64,000 nt of DNA from Gordonia sediminis (GTDB taxonomy: Bacteria > Actinomycetota > Actinomycetes > Mycobacteriales > Mycobacteriaceae). A model generated the notes under the pieces. That model had not been told where the DNA came from, did no database searches, and was given only the letters and a program-made list of their open reading frames with translations. The stretch covers positions 354,729-418,728 of the forward strand of contig RZUM01000007.1 in the NCBI GenBank assembly GCA_004193205.1, given 5' to 3'. Each line of letters opens with the position of its first letter. Position 1 is the stretch's first letter. The position numbers were made by a program, and so were the translations under genes. This document shows, piece after piece, positions 45,337 to 54,325 of the stretch.

Positions 45337-46011
45337 TCAGATCTGTGCCAGGTATTTGTCGAGCTTCTCCGGGATGACCAGCGTGGGGAGTGCGAACCGC
45401 AGCTGCGCGGAGATGTAGTGGTCCAGCGCGTACTCGGGTGCGAAGTGCCAGTGCTTGAGTGCCCAGCCGTGGGCGAGCATCATCAGGTCGAACACCACCA
45501 GATCGACGTCGACGTCGTTCATCAGACCGGCCTCGACCCCGGCGCTGATGGCGTCACGCATCGGGGCGGCGGTCTCGACCTCGAGCTCCTTGATCTTCTC
45601 GCGGCCTTCGGCATCGAGGGTCCGGCTCTCTCGGTAGGTCAGCACGACGGCGTCGCGGTTCTCCTCGACGATGCTCGTGTACTGCCGGAATCCGGCGATG
45701 AGCTGGCTCACCGGGTCGTCGCCGGCCAGATCCATCGCCGGCTGGAGCTGGTCGCGGAAGGCCTCGAGGATGTCGACGATCGCGGCCAGCAGGATGTCCT
45801 CTTTGCTGCCGAAATATTTGTAGAACAGCCCGACACTGACCTGCGCCTCGTCGGCGAGGGCCTGCATCGACATCTGATGGAAGCCGGTGCGGCCCATCAC
45901 GGCGACCGCGGCGTCGAGCAGCTGACGGCGCCGCGACGATGTCCGGGCGGCACGGACCGCCTCGGCCACGTCCACCGATGTGGTGGTGGCTGAACTCCTC
46001 GTCACGGCCAC
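45337..46011 (-). CDS. TetR family regulator of the CoA-ester operon
   Basis: A 224-residue regulator with GTG start at 46011. Helix-turn-helix: RRRQLLDAAVAVMGRTGFHQMSMQALADEAQVSVGLFYKYFGSKEDIL. The long C-terminal domain (EENRDAVVLTYRESRTLDAEGREKIKELE) resembles TetR proteins that sense acyl-CoA. It lies 7 bases after the acyl-CoA dehydrogenase gene and is the last gene of the leftward operon. Its last 50 codons are duplicated, in decayed form, at 36387-36537. It probably represses the operon through the site at 51994-52007. Confidence 0.88.
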   Translation of the reverse strand: MAVTRSSATTTSVDVAEAVRAARTSSRRRQLLDAAVAVMGRTGFHQMSMQALADEAQVSVGLFYKYFGSKEDILLAAIVDILEAFRDQLQPAMDLAGDDPVSQLIAGFRQYTSIVEENRDAVVLTYRESRTLDAEGREKIKELEVETAAPMRDAISAGVEAGLMNDVDVDLVVFDLMMLAHGWALKHWHFAPEYALDHYISAQLRFALPTLVIPEKLDKYLAQI

Positions 46012-46018
46012 AATCCTC

Positions 46019-47164
46019 TCAGATGCCCAGATCCTTGGCGATGATCGTCTTCATGATCTCGGTGGTGCCGCCATAGATGGTCTGGATGCGTGCGTCGATG
46101 AAGGCGCGAGAGACCGGGTATTCGCGCATGTAGCCGTAGCCGCCGTGCAATTGCAGGCAGCGGTCGGCCGTTCGCACCTGCAGTTCGGTCGCCCACCACT
46201 TCAGTTTTGCGGCGCGGGCGGCGGTGAGCGCACCAGCGACGTGCTCGGCGATGCAGTCGTCGAGAAAGGTGCGCGCGATGTCGAGTTCGGTGGCGAGTTC
46301 GGCCAACACGAACTGGGTGTTCTGAAACGACGAGATGGGTGAGCCGAACGCGGTGCGTTCCTTCACGTAGTCGAGGGTGCGGGCGAACGTTCCTTCGGCC
46401 GCGGCCACTGCGCCGATCGCCAGCGACAGCCGCTCTTGCGGCAGGTTGTGCACCAGTTGGTAGAAGCCCTGACCTTCCTCGCCGAGCCGGTTGGCGACGG
46501 GGACGCGCATGTCGCTGAACGAGAGTTCGCTGGTGTCCTGGGCGTGCAGCCCGATCTTGTCGAGCTTGCGGCCGCGTTCGAACCCGGGGGTGTCGGCCTC
46601 GACGACGAACAGCGTCAGTCCCTTGTGCTTGTCGGGGCTCGTGCGGGTGGCGACGACGAACAGGTCACCGTTGCGGCCGTTGGAGATGAAGGTCTTCGAC
46701 CCGTTGACGACGTAATGATCGCCGTCGCGAACCGCGGTGGTGCGGATGCCGGTCAAGTCGCTGCCCGCACCCGGCTCTGTCATCGCGATGCCGAGCACGG
46801 TCTCACCCGAGACCACTCCGGGCAGCCAGTGCGCCTTCTGCTCGTCGTCGGTCATCTCGACCAGGTAGGGCAGCGCGACGTCGTTCTGCAGCGAGAACGC
46901 GATGGCCTCGGCCGCCGCGCCGGTCCTGGCGGTCTCCTCGATGACGATCGCGTTGTAGCGGAAGTCGTCGACGCCCGGGCCGCCGAACGCCTCGGGGACT
47001 TCGAACCCGAGCAGTCCGTTCTTGCCCGCCTCGGTGAACAAGGTTCGGTCCCACTGGCCGGCCTTCTCCCAGCTCTCGTGGGTCGGGGTGATCTGCTCGG
47101 CGACGAACTTCGCGACGGTCTCGCGGAAATGTTTGTGTTCGATGTCGTGGGTCAGAGAAGTCAT
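46019..47164 (-). CDS. Acyl-CoA dehydrogenase, long-chain (ACADL) type catalytic base
   Basis: A 381-residue flavoenzyme with ATG at 47164. It has MTEPGAGSDLTGIRTTAV, SKTFISNGRNGDLFVVATRT, ERTAFGSPISSFQNTQF and LQLHGGYGYMREYPVSRAFIDARIQTIYGGTTEIMKTI. The usual catalytic glutamate of the C-terminal EGT motif is glycine here, but LPQERL (near residue 241) supplies the alternative base, as in long-chain and isovaleryl enzymes. In the context of BadH/BadI-like genes it may oxidise cyclohexanecarboxyl-CoA or its cyclohexene derivative. Confidence 0.88.
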   Translation of the reverse strand: MTSLTHDIEHKHFRETVAKFVAEQITPTHESWEKAGQWDRTLFTEAGKNGLLGFEVPEAFGGPGVDDFRYNAIVIEETARTGAAAEAIAFSLQNDVALPYLVEMTDDEQKAHWLPGVVSGETVLGIAMTEPGAGSDLTGIRTTAVRDGDHYVVNGSKTFISNGRNGDLFVVATRTSPDKHKGLTLFVVEADTPGFERGRKLDKIGLHAQDTSELSFSDMRVPVANRLGEEGQGFYQLVHNLPQERLSLAIGAVAAAEGTFARTLDYVKERTAFGSPISSFQNTQFVLAELATELDIARTFLDDCIAEHVAGALTAARAAKLKWWATELQVRTADRCLQLHGGYGYMREYPVSRAFIDARIQTIYGGTTEIMKTIIAKDLGI

Positions 47165-47188
47165 TTCGCGTCCTTCAGTTGTGATGTC

Positions 47189-47405
47189 CCGCTGGTCGGG
47201 GGCGACTGTTCTGCTGGTCGAGTGCCGACGAGCGTAGCGAGGAGGTGTATCGAGACCACTTCGGTCGCGGGGTGTGGTCTCGATACGCGTCTCCTTCGTC
47301 GCCGCTACTCGACCAGCGGTAGGGGGACTGTTCTGCTGGTCGGGCGGTCCTCCCGCTGGTCGAGTAGCCTCCGAGCCGTTAGGCGAGGCGGCGTATCGAG
47401 ACCAC
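47189..47405. repeat. Second cluster of the GCTGGTCGAGTAGCGG intergenic repeat
   Basis: Three full copies and two fragments of the same element as at 14301-14722: at 47211-47259 and 47352-47405 in one sense (CGCTGGTCGAG...TATCGAGACCAC) and at 47274-47320 in the other (GTGGTCTCGATAC...CTCGACCAGCGG). They lie inside the operon, between two acyl-CoA dehydrogenase genes, so the transcript must run through a strong hairpin. It could act as a partial terminator or a processing site. Confidence 0.75.
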
Positions 47406-47420
47406 TCTTGCGAAAAGCGC

Positions 47421-48629
47421 TCAGCGGAAGGCGCTCTCACCGGTGAAGGCCTGTCCGAGCACGAGTTGGTGCATCTCGGGGGTCCCCTCGTAGGTGAGCA
47501 CCGACTCCAGGTTCACCATGTGCCGGATCACCGGGAACTCCAACGAGATCCCGTTGCCGCCCAGAATGGTTCGCGCGGTGCGGCAGATCTTGATGGCCTC
47601 GCGGGTGTTGTTCAGCTTGCCGAAGCTGACCTGATCTGGGCGCAGGCCGACGGAGTCCTTCAACCGGCCGAGGTGCTGGGCCAGCAACTGCCCTTTCTGC
47701 AACTCGATGGCCATGTCGGCGATCTTGGCCTGGGTAAGCTGGAATCCGCCGATGGGCTTGCCGAACTGGGTGCGCTGCTTGGCGTAGTCGACCGCCGCCT
47801 CCCACGCCGAGCGTGCAGCTCCGATCGAACCCCAGATGATCCCGTAGCGTGCCTCGGTGAGGCTCGACAGCGGTGCCTTGATCCCGTTGCCCTTGTGTAG
47901 GTCGTCGTTGCCGGGCATCAGCGCGTCCGCCGGTAGCCGAACGCTGTCCAAGACGATTTCACCGGTCGTCGAGGCGCGCAGTGAGAGTTTGTGTTTGATC
48001 TCCGGCGTGCTGACACCGGGGGTGTCGGTGGGCACGATGAACCCGCGGACACCGTTGTCGGTCTTGGCCCACACGACGGCGACGTCGGCGATCGGGGAGT
48101 TCGTGATCCACATCTTGCGGCCGTCGAGAATCCAGTCGTCGCCGTCGCGGCGTGCGCGGGTCTTCATCGACGCCGGATCGCTGCCGGCGTCGGGTTCGGT
48201 CAGTCCGAAGCAACCGATGGTGGTTCCCTCGGCCATCGACGGCAGCCACCGTTGCTTCTGCTCCTCGGAGCCGTTGTTGTAGATGGAGTACATCGCCAGC
48301 GATCCCTGGACCGACACCATGGACCGGATTCCCGAGTCGCAGGCTTCCAGCTCCAGGCTGGCCAGGCCGTAGTGGACGGAACTCGCTCCACCACAACCGT
48401 ATCCGTCCAGGTGCATGCCGAGAACCCCAAGCTGACCGAATTGTTTCATCAGTTCGCGGGCGATGGGGATGCCACCGCTTTCGAACCATTCGCCGATGGA
48501 TGGGGTGACGTGCTCGGCGAGGAAGCCGCGCACCGAGTCCCGCACGGCGAGTTCGTCGTCGGAATAGTCAAGGTCGAGGTTGAGGGGGTCGAGGGCGGAG
48601 AACTTCGGGGTGCTGGTCGAGGTGCTCAT
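47421..48629 (-). CDS. Acyl-CoA dehydrogenase, glutaryl-CoA dehydrogenase-like
   Basis: A 402-residue enzyme with ATG at 48629. It follows the glutaryl-CoA dehydrogenase pattern: GYGCGGASSVHYGLASLELEACDSGIRSM (with the arginine that binds a gamma-carboxylate in true GCDH), IGCFGLTEPDAGSDP, GRKMWITNSPIADVAVVWAK, RTQFGKPIGGFQLTQAKIADM, and the catalytic TYEGTPEMHQLVLG. Glutaryl-CoA or pimeloyl-derived dicarboxylyl-CoA is a likely substrate, which fits the lower part of cyclohexanecarboxylate breakdown. It lies 8 bases upstream-side of the ligase end. Confidence 0.88.
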   Translation of the reverse strand: MSTSTSTPKFSALDPLNLDLDYSDDELAVRDSVRGFLAEHVTPSIGEWFESGGIPIARELMKQFGQLGVLGMHLDGYGCGGASSVHYGLASLELEACDSGIRSMVSVQGSLAMYSIYNNGSEEQKQRWLPSMAEGTTIGCFGLTEPDAGSDPASMKTRARRDGDDWILDGRKMWITNSPIADVAVVWAKTDNGVRGFIVPTDTPGVSTPEIKHKLSLRASTTGEIVLDSVRLPADALMPGNDDLHKGNGIKAPLSSLTEARYGIIWGSIGAARSAWEAAVDYAKQRTQFGKPIGGFQLTQAKIADMAIELQKGQLLAQHLGRLKDSVGLRPDQVSFGKLNNTREAIKICRTARTILGGNGISLEFPVIRHMVNLESVLTYEGTPEMHQLVLGQAFTGESAFR

Positions 48630-48637
48630 CGGGATTC

Positions 48638-50327
48638 CTATCTCGAAGCGGTGGATGTGGTCTGGGGAGCGCTGAACTCGCCGGCCGCCATGTCGGTCGC
48701 GGCGGATTCGGTTGCCCTGTAGTGCAGCTTCTTTCCGGTCGCCGACACCGGAAGCGAGTCGACGAATCGGTAGGCGCGGGGGCGTTTGAAGGTCGACAGC
48801 ATCGGATGCCGACGGCAATAGTCGTCGAGCTGTTCGGCGGTCGGGGTGGCGCCCTCGGCGGGCAGGATATAGGCGACCACCAGTTGCCCCCAGCGGTCGT
48901 CGGGAACCCCGACGACCAGCGAGTCCGCGACGTCGGGATGACCGTTGAGCGCCTCCTCGACCTGCACCGGGTGCACGTTCTCGCCGCCCGAGATCAGCAT
49001 GTCGTCCTTGCGGCCGACGATGGTGACGAACTCTTCGGCATCCCAGGTGGCGAGGTCGCCGATGTGCAGCCAGCTGCCGCGATACTTGGCCTTCTCCTGG
49101 GCAGGCGAGTCATAGTAGGCGGCCGCGCATTTCGGCGACCGGATGATGACCTCGCCGACCTCGGTGCCGTCGCGCGCGACCGTCTCGTCGGGGCTCGCGA
49201 GGTGACCGTCGTCGTGGACCTTGACCACGCGGACGTCGTCGTCGATGCAGGCCCGGCCGGCGGTGCCGGCCCGGTCCGGCAGATCGGTGGGCCGGAGGAA
49301 GGTGTTCCAGAAGCCCTCGGTGCTGCCGTAGCCGTTGAAGATCCGCGGGGTCAAGACCTGCTGATAACGCAGCGCCGCTTCGCGTTCCAGAGGTGCACCC
49401 ATCGTCACGATGCCGTTGAGGCTGGACAGGTTCCGCGGGTTCTGCTCCTGGGCATGGGCGAGCATCGCCAGGTTGGTGGGTGCACCGATCAGGAATGTCA
49501 GCCGGTACTTCTCCACCCAGTCGAGCGTCTGCTCCGGATCGAAGGTCCGCATCGGCACCAGCGATGACCCCAGATAGAACGTCGGATTCGGTCCCGCGCA
49601 GTACAGTCCGCCACGATGAAACCATGGGGTCATGTTCAGCGTGCGGTCCTCCGGCGACAGCGGGAAGTGCATGATGACGTCGTGCGCCGAGAAGATCTCG
49701 ATCGCGCTGTTCATCGGCACCGCCTTGGGCATCCCGGTGGTGCCCGAGGTGTAGAGACGGGTCGTCTCGTCGAAGACGCCGCGGGCGATGACCGGAGGGT
49801 TCGGCTCGGCCTCGGTCAAGGTGGTGAAGCGCAGTGATATCGGCGCGTCGATGAGGTCACCGTCGCCGACGCCGATCAGCACGTCGGGGGTGTGATCGGC
49901 GAGTTCGATGGCTCGCGTGACCATCTCGGCGAGATCGGTTTCGTAGACGTAGACCTTGGGCCGGCTGATGTCGAGGATCACCGCGGTCTCGCCGGCGGCG
50001 AGCCGGGTAGTTCACCGGGGAGCCGACGGCTCCGGCCGCCTGGGTCGCCAGGTAGAGCTGGGCGAATTCGGGGCCGTTGAGCAGCTGGTAGGCGACGACG
50101 TCGCCGGCCTCAACGCCCAACGACGCGAGGGAGGTGGCGACCCGGTCCACCGCATCGCCGAGCTGCGCGTAGGTCCATTCGGTCTCGGTGTTCGGGTCGA
50201 TCATCGCGATCGCGTTGGCGTAGCGGTGGGTGTTGCGGCGAAAGCCGTTCAGGTAGGTGAATTCGCTCTCGAAGAAGCTCCGGTATTGGTGTGCGTCGTA
50301 CACGTACTGAGATTCGGTGGTGCTCAT
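48638..50327 (-). pseudogene. Acyl-CoA synthetase (AliA-like CoA ligase) broken by one-base frameshift
   Basis: A complete adenylate-forming CoA ligase split over two frames. The N-terminal part begins at ATG 50327 (MSTTESQYVYDAHQYRSFF) and reads to GAVGSPVNY. The frame then shifts at the G-run 50005-50007 of the plus strand (one extra base: CCCGG where CCGG restores RLAAGETAVILDISRP). The C-terminal part has TSGTTGMPKAV, GYGSTEGFW, GDLATWD, GRKDDMLISGGENVHPVQ and the C-terminal lysine in SATGKKLH. It resembles cyclohexanecarboxylate-CoA ligase AliA. Either the gene is inactive or the extra base is a sequencing error; no other damage is seen. Confidence 0.88.
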
Positions 50328-50355
50328 GGCGGGATCTCCGATGATCTGTCGTCGC

Positions 50356-51105
50356 TCAGCCGGCCATGGTGAGTCCGCCGCTCACGCTGATCACCTGTCC
50401 GGTGATGAACGACGCGGCGGGGGAGGCGAAGAACAGAACGGGCGCCGCGACCTCGTCGGGACGGGCGAGACGGCGGAACGGAATTGCCTTGACCAGAGCC
50501 TCTTTGAGCTTCTCTGCCTGTGCCTGGAACAACGGGGTGTCGGTGGGTCCGGGGCAGACGGCGTTGACCGTGATCTGGTGGCGCGCCATCTCGCGGGCGA
50601 GCGATTTGGACAGCGCGATGACGCCGCCCTTGGCGCCGGCGTAGATCGACTCACCGGAGCTGCCGACCCGGCCGGCATCCGAGGCGAGGTTGACGATGCG
50701 GCCGCCCTGCCAGTCGTCGCCCTTCGACGCCTCGACCATCCCGGGCAGGAACGCGCTGCACATGTGCACCGGGCCGAGGTAGTTGATGGCCACCACCTTC
50801 TCGGCGAATTCGGTTGTCGCGTTGAGGAACTGATCGGTCCGGTCCCAACCGGCCGCGTTAATCAGGATGTTGGGGACACCCAGTTCGGCAGTGACGGCGT
50901 CGCGCAGGGCATCGACGGTGGCACGATCGGCGACGTCCACGCTCATCGGGACGATATTCGAGTTGCTCTCGGCCGTCTGCTTGGCTGCATCGAGGTTGAG
51001 GTCGGCGGCGACCACAATGGTGCCCTGCTCGGCGAAGGCCAGCGTGATGGCCTTGCCGATGCCCGATCCGGCTCCGGTGACGACGGCGATGTCTTTGGTG
51101 CTCAT
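50356..51105 (-). CDS. Short-chain dehydrogenase (BadH-like)
   Basis: A 249-residue SDR. The cofactor motif TGAGSGIG is near residue 10, NAAG near residue 84, and the catalytic serine, YxxxK (YAGAKGG, near residue 152) are in place. The ADLN acidic residue after strand 2 suggests NAD preference. The relatives I know best are 2-hydroxycyclohexanecarboxyl-CoA dehydrogenases. It lies between the ligase and the BadI-like hydrolase, the expected neighbours in cyclohexanecarboxylate degradation. The start ATG is at 51105. Confidence 0.85.
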   Translation of the reverse strand: MSTKDIAVVTGAGSGIGKAITLAFAEQGTIVVAADLNLDAAKQTAESNSNIVPMSVDVADRATVDALRDAVTAELGVPNILINAAGWDRTDQFLNATTEFAEKVVAINYLGPVHMCSAFLPGMVEASKGDDWQGGRIVNLASDAGRVGSSGESIYAGAKGGVIALSKSLAREMARHQITVNAVCPGPTDTPLFQAQAEKLKEALVKAIPFRRLARPDEVAAPVLFFASPAASFITGQVISVSGGLTMAG

Positions 51106-51147
51106 GGCGTTTGGTGTCCTGTTCGTGGTCGGGTGTCGGGGCTGGGC

Positions 51148-51939
51148 TCAGGCGCCGACGTACTTGTTGAACTCGGGCATCCGCTTCTCGGCGAAAGCGG
51201 TTGCGCCCTCGAGACCCTCGGGGGAGTGGGTGAAGAGGTCCAGTGCGCTCATCGCCATGTTGGACAGGCCGGCCTGGTGGTCGGTGTCGGCGTTGAAGCT
51301 CTGCTTGAGGAACTTGATCGTGGTCGGCGACTTCTCGGCGATCTCGGCGGCGATCATCTTCGCCTCGTCGAGCAGGTCCGCGGCCGGAACGACCCAGTTG
51401 ACAAGGCCCCACCGCTCGGCGGTCTGCGCGTCGTACTGACGGCACAGGTACCAGATCTCGCGGGCGCGCTTCTCACCGACGACGCGAGCGAGGAAGGCCG
51501 AACCGAAGCCGGCGTCGAAGGAGCCGACCTTGGGCCCAGACTGGCCGAATCGGGCTGTATCGGCAGCGATGGTGAGGTCGCACAGCACGTGCAGCACGTG
51601 GCCGCCGCCGATCGCGAGACCGTTGACCGCGGCGATGACCGGCTTGGGGATGTCGCGAATCGTCTTGTGCAGGTTGCCGATCTCGAACATGCCGCTCTCC
51701 GACGGGCCGTAGTCACCTGTCTCGGCACGCTGCTTGACGTCACCGCCGGTACAGAAGGCCTTCTCGCCCGCGCCGGTCAGGATCACGGCCTGCACGTCCC
51801 GGTCGGCCCACGCGCGCCGGAAGGCGTTGATCATCTCCTCGACGGTCTTGGCGCGGAAGGCGTTGTACCGCTGCGGCCGGTTCATCGTGATGATCGCGGT
51901 CGGTCCCTCGACGGTGTACTCGATGTCCTCGTAGTTCAT
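51148..51939 (-). CDS. Enoyl-CoA hydratase-family ring hydrolase (BadI-like)
   Basis: A 263-residue crotonase-fold protein; the ATG at 51939 has GGAGC ahead. The oxyanion-hole motifs AFCTGGDVKQRAETGDYG and GLAIGGGHVLHVLCDLTIAAD are present. FGQSGPKVGSFDAGFGSAFLARVVGEKRAREIWYLCR strongly resembles BadI, the 2-ketocyclohexanecarboxyl-CoA hydrolase that opens the ring to pimelyl-CoA, and the C-terminal QAGLSNMAMSALDLF also matches. It is the promoter-proximal gene of the operon. MenB (naphthoate synthase) is the main alternative in this fold. Confidence 0.85.
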   Translation of the reverse strand: MNYEDIEYTVEGPTAIITMNRPQRYNAFRAKTVEEMINAFRRAWADRDVQAVILTGAGEKAFCTGGDVKQRAETGDYGPSESGMFEIGNLHKTIRDIPKPVIAAVNGLAIGGGHVLHVLCDLTIAADTARFGQSGPKVGSFDAGFGSAFLARVVGEKRAREIWYLCRQYDAQTAERWGLVNWVVPAADLLDEAKMIAAEIAEKSPTTIKFLKQSFNADTDHQAGLSNMAMSALDLFTHSPEGLEGATAFAEKRMPEFNKYVGA

Positions 51940-51993
51940 GTGCCCAGCTCCTCGGATGTTCCGTGCGGCAGGTGACCGCCCTTTCATGATGAA

Positions 51994-52007
51994 TGAATGT
52001 ACGTTCA
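51994..52007. promoter_or_regulatory. Candidate TetR operator of the BadI-led operon
   Basis: TGAATGTACGTTCA is a near-perfect 14-bp inverted repeat (only one pair off, T against G) located 55 bases upstream of the first gene of the operon. Size and symmetry fit a TetR site, and the operon's last gene encodes a TetR regulator. Confidence 0.5.
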
Positions 52008-52107
52008 CCACGGAAGGGTGTCAAGGGTCACGTGGTCAGCACCACCACCACCACACACCACCACTACTACTGTGGTGACTTCCATACGTAAATGAGGCTT
52101 TCCGCGC

Positions 52108-52488
52108 CTAGTACTCGCCTAGTCCGGCCAACAGCCGGGTGGCGATGGCATCCAACTGGCGCACATGTCCGGACCGGAACTCCCGCAGGAACGATCCCAA
52201 CGTCGACGGCGTATACGGGTGATCGAACACCCGGCCCATCGCCCCGTGCCGCAGCACCGCCATGTCATCGATGCTGTCCGCACCGGCGGCGATCCCGGCG
52301 ACCAGCGAAAACACCTTCCGATCCGGGTTGGCGCCCGTGTCGGTCGGCACCGTCAGATGCTCGCGGGCCAGTGGAGCGAGCCCGTACTGCTCAGCCAAGC
52401 CCATCAGCGGCACCAACCCGGCCGCGCCCAGCAAATTCGGATCATCACAGGATGCAGACCTGACCGGATGACTGTGAGGCAATCGCAT
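52108..52488 (-). pseudogene. IS1380-type transposase, N-terminal fragment
   Basis: A 126-residue frame resembles the first part of IS1380-family transposases: DDPNLLGAAGLVPLMGLAEQYGLAPLAREHL, then VAGIAAGADSIDDMAVLRHGAMGRVF, PSTLGSFLREFRSGHVRQLDAIATRLLAGL. The frame stops there, so the catalytic DDE part is missing and no inverted repeats are seen. It marks a former insertion between the BadI-led operon and the aspartase gene. Confidence 0.8.
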
Positions 52489-52867
52489 CTACGAGATGCC
52501 CTTCCTTGTGACCAGGTGGAACCCTAAGCAAGTCCCATTCGTTCACGCGGACAGGGCATTTCGTCTATCCCGCACCGACGGACCCCATACGAATCGTGGA
52601 TCGAGGGTAAGCCATGGCGAGGTCGGTGGCGGCGGTCGCGGTGTCGCGCCGGTAGTCGCCGCTGGCGAACGTGAGCCGGAACACGCTGGCCGCTTGCGCG
52701 ATCTGCACCGTTCTCGATCCCGAGTGTGGATTCGATCAGTGCGATGCCGGGCAACCGGTCGTCGAACAGGTCGACCGGCGCGGGTGTGTGATCGTCGAGC
52801 TGGGCTGCGGGTGTCGTGGTGGCGCGGGGTTGGGTCGTGTGCATCGTGTCTCGGTTCGAGTCGGGGG
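52489..52867. other. Intergenic stretch with no recognised gene
   Basis: No product could be assigned. A minus-strand frame (QIAQAASVFRLTFASGDYRRDTAT, ending near 52585) reads like protein but has no start or family that I recognise; it may be a remnant like the IS1380 fragment beside it. Confidence 0.4.
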
Positions 52868-54325
52868 TCAGAGCGCGGCCGCGGTGGAGTCGGTCGCGGG
52901 GGCGGGGTCGTAGGGCGTGATCGCGGTGGTGAGCAGTCCGGCTAGCCGGCGCGGGGACAGGATCTCGTCGACCTGTGCTCGGGTGAGCAGGCCCTGGTCG
53001 ACGGTGATGTCACCGACGTACTGACCGGTGGCGAGGGCTGTTTTCGCGATCGCGGCGCTGGCTGTGTAGCCGATGTGGGGGGACAGGGCGGTGACGATGC
53101 TGACCGATCGGCGCAGGCCCTGTTGGAGGTGTTCCCGGTTGGCTGTGATGCCGGCGACGCATTTGGCGGACAGGGTGTCCGCGGCCGCGGTCAGGTGCGT
53201 GGTCGCACGGAGCAGGCTGTAGACGATGACCGGTTCGAACGCGTTGAGTTGTAGTTGTCCGGCTTCGGCGGCCAGCGTCACGGTCAGGTCGTTGCCGATC
53301 ACCTCGAACGCGACCTGGTTGACCAACTCCGGGATGACCGGGTTGACCTTCCCCGGCATGATCGAGGACCCCGCCTGCGCGGCAGGTAGATTGATTTCCC
53401 CGAAGCCGGTGGACGGCCCGGACGACATCAGCCGCAAGTCGTTGCACGTCTTCGAGAGTTTCACCGCGACCCGCTTGAGGATCCCGGACACCTGCACGAA
53501 CGCCCCGCAGTCCTGGGTGGCTTCGATCAGATTCCCCGCCGGCCTCACCGGTTCACCGGAGATCTGCCGTAGGTAGGTGCACGCCAGGGCCGGGTACTCG
53601 GGGTGTCCGTTGATGCCGGTGCCGATCGCTGTCCCACCGAGGTTGACTTCGAGCAGCAGCGACGCTCCCTCGGCGAGCCGGTCGCAGTCCTCGCGGAGCA
53701 TGACTGCGTAGGTGCCGAACTCCTGTCCGAGGGTCATCGGGACCGCGTCCTGGAGTTGGGTGCGGCCCATCTTGACGACGTCGTCGAACTCGACGGCCTT
53801 GGCCTCGAACCTGTCGGCGAGTCGGCTCAGGGCGGCGATGAGGCCGCGCAGATGGGTGGTCAGGCACAGTTTGATGGCGGTGGGATACACGTCGTTGGTG
53901 GACTGGCCGAGATTGACGTGCATGAGCGGATCGAGCTGGGCGTAGTCGCCGCGTTCGTGCCCGAGCAGTTCGAGTGCCCGGTTGGCGATGACCTCGTTGG
54001 CGTTCATGTTCGTCGAGGTGCCGGCGCCACCCTGGATCGGGTCGATCGGGAACTGCTCGTGCAGTTTTCCGGCGCGGATCTCCGCACAGGCCTCCGCGAT
54101 GGCCTCGGCCCGGCGGGTATCGAGCAGCCCGAGATCCCGGTTCGCCTGGCAGGCGGCCTGTTTCACCGCCGCCAGCGACGACATCAACGTAGGGAACTGG
54201 CTGATCGCTGCCCCGGTGACCGCGAAGTTCGCCAACGCGCGGGCGGTGTGCACACCGTAATAGGCGTCGGCCGGAACGGGCAGTTCCCCGATCGAGTCGC
54301 GTTCGATTCGGACGTTGCTGTTCAT
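52868..54325 (-). CDS. aspA: Aspartate ammonia-lyase (aspartase)
   Basis: A 485-residue member of the fumarase/aspartase superfamily; the ATG at 54325 follows GGAGAGCG. Conserved blocks are IQGGAGTSTNMNANEVIANRA, HVNLGQSTNDVYPTAIKL, KMGRTQLQDAVPMTLGQEF and the flexible catalytic loop GSSIMPGKVNPVIPE (near residue 321), whose serine is the base. It splits L-aspartate into fumarate and ammonia. The divergent symporter, the racemase and the GntR regulator make a consistent aspartate catabolic set. Fumarase C is the nearest alternative, but the set of neighbours and the NMNANEVIANRA block favour aspartase. Confidence 0.9.
   Translation of the reverse strand: MNSNVRIERDSIGELPVPADAYYGVHTARALANFAVTGAAISQFPTLMSSLAAVKQAACQANRDLGLLDTRRAEAIAEACAEIRAGKLHEQFPIDPIQGGAGTSTNMNANEVIANRALELLGHERGDYAQLDPLMHVNLGQSTNDVYPTAIKLCLTTHLRGLIAALSRLADRFEAKAVEFDDVVKMGRTQLQDAVPMTLGQEFGTYAVMLREDCDRLAEGASLLLEVNLGGTAIGTGINGHPEYPALACTYLRQISGEPVRPAGNLIEATQDCGAFVQVSGILKRVAVKLSKTCNDLRLMSSGPSTGFGEINLPAAQAGSSIMPGKVNPVIPELVNQVAFEVIGNDLTVTLAAEAGQLQLNAFEPVIVYSLLRATTHLTAAADTLSAKCVAGITANREHLQQGLRRSVSIVTALSPHIGYTASAAIAKTALATGQYVGDITVDQGLLTRAQVDEILSPRRLAGLLTTAITPYDPAPATDSTAAAL

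Noticed and set aside
52040-52075. CAC-rich stretch before the IS1380 fragment
   Set aside because: Simple sequence only; no hairpin, repeat unit or gene could be supported.
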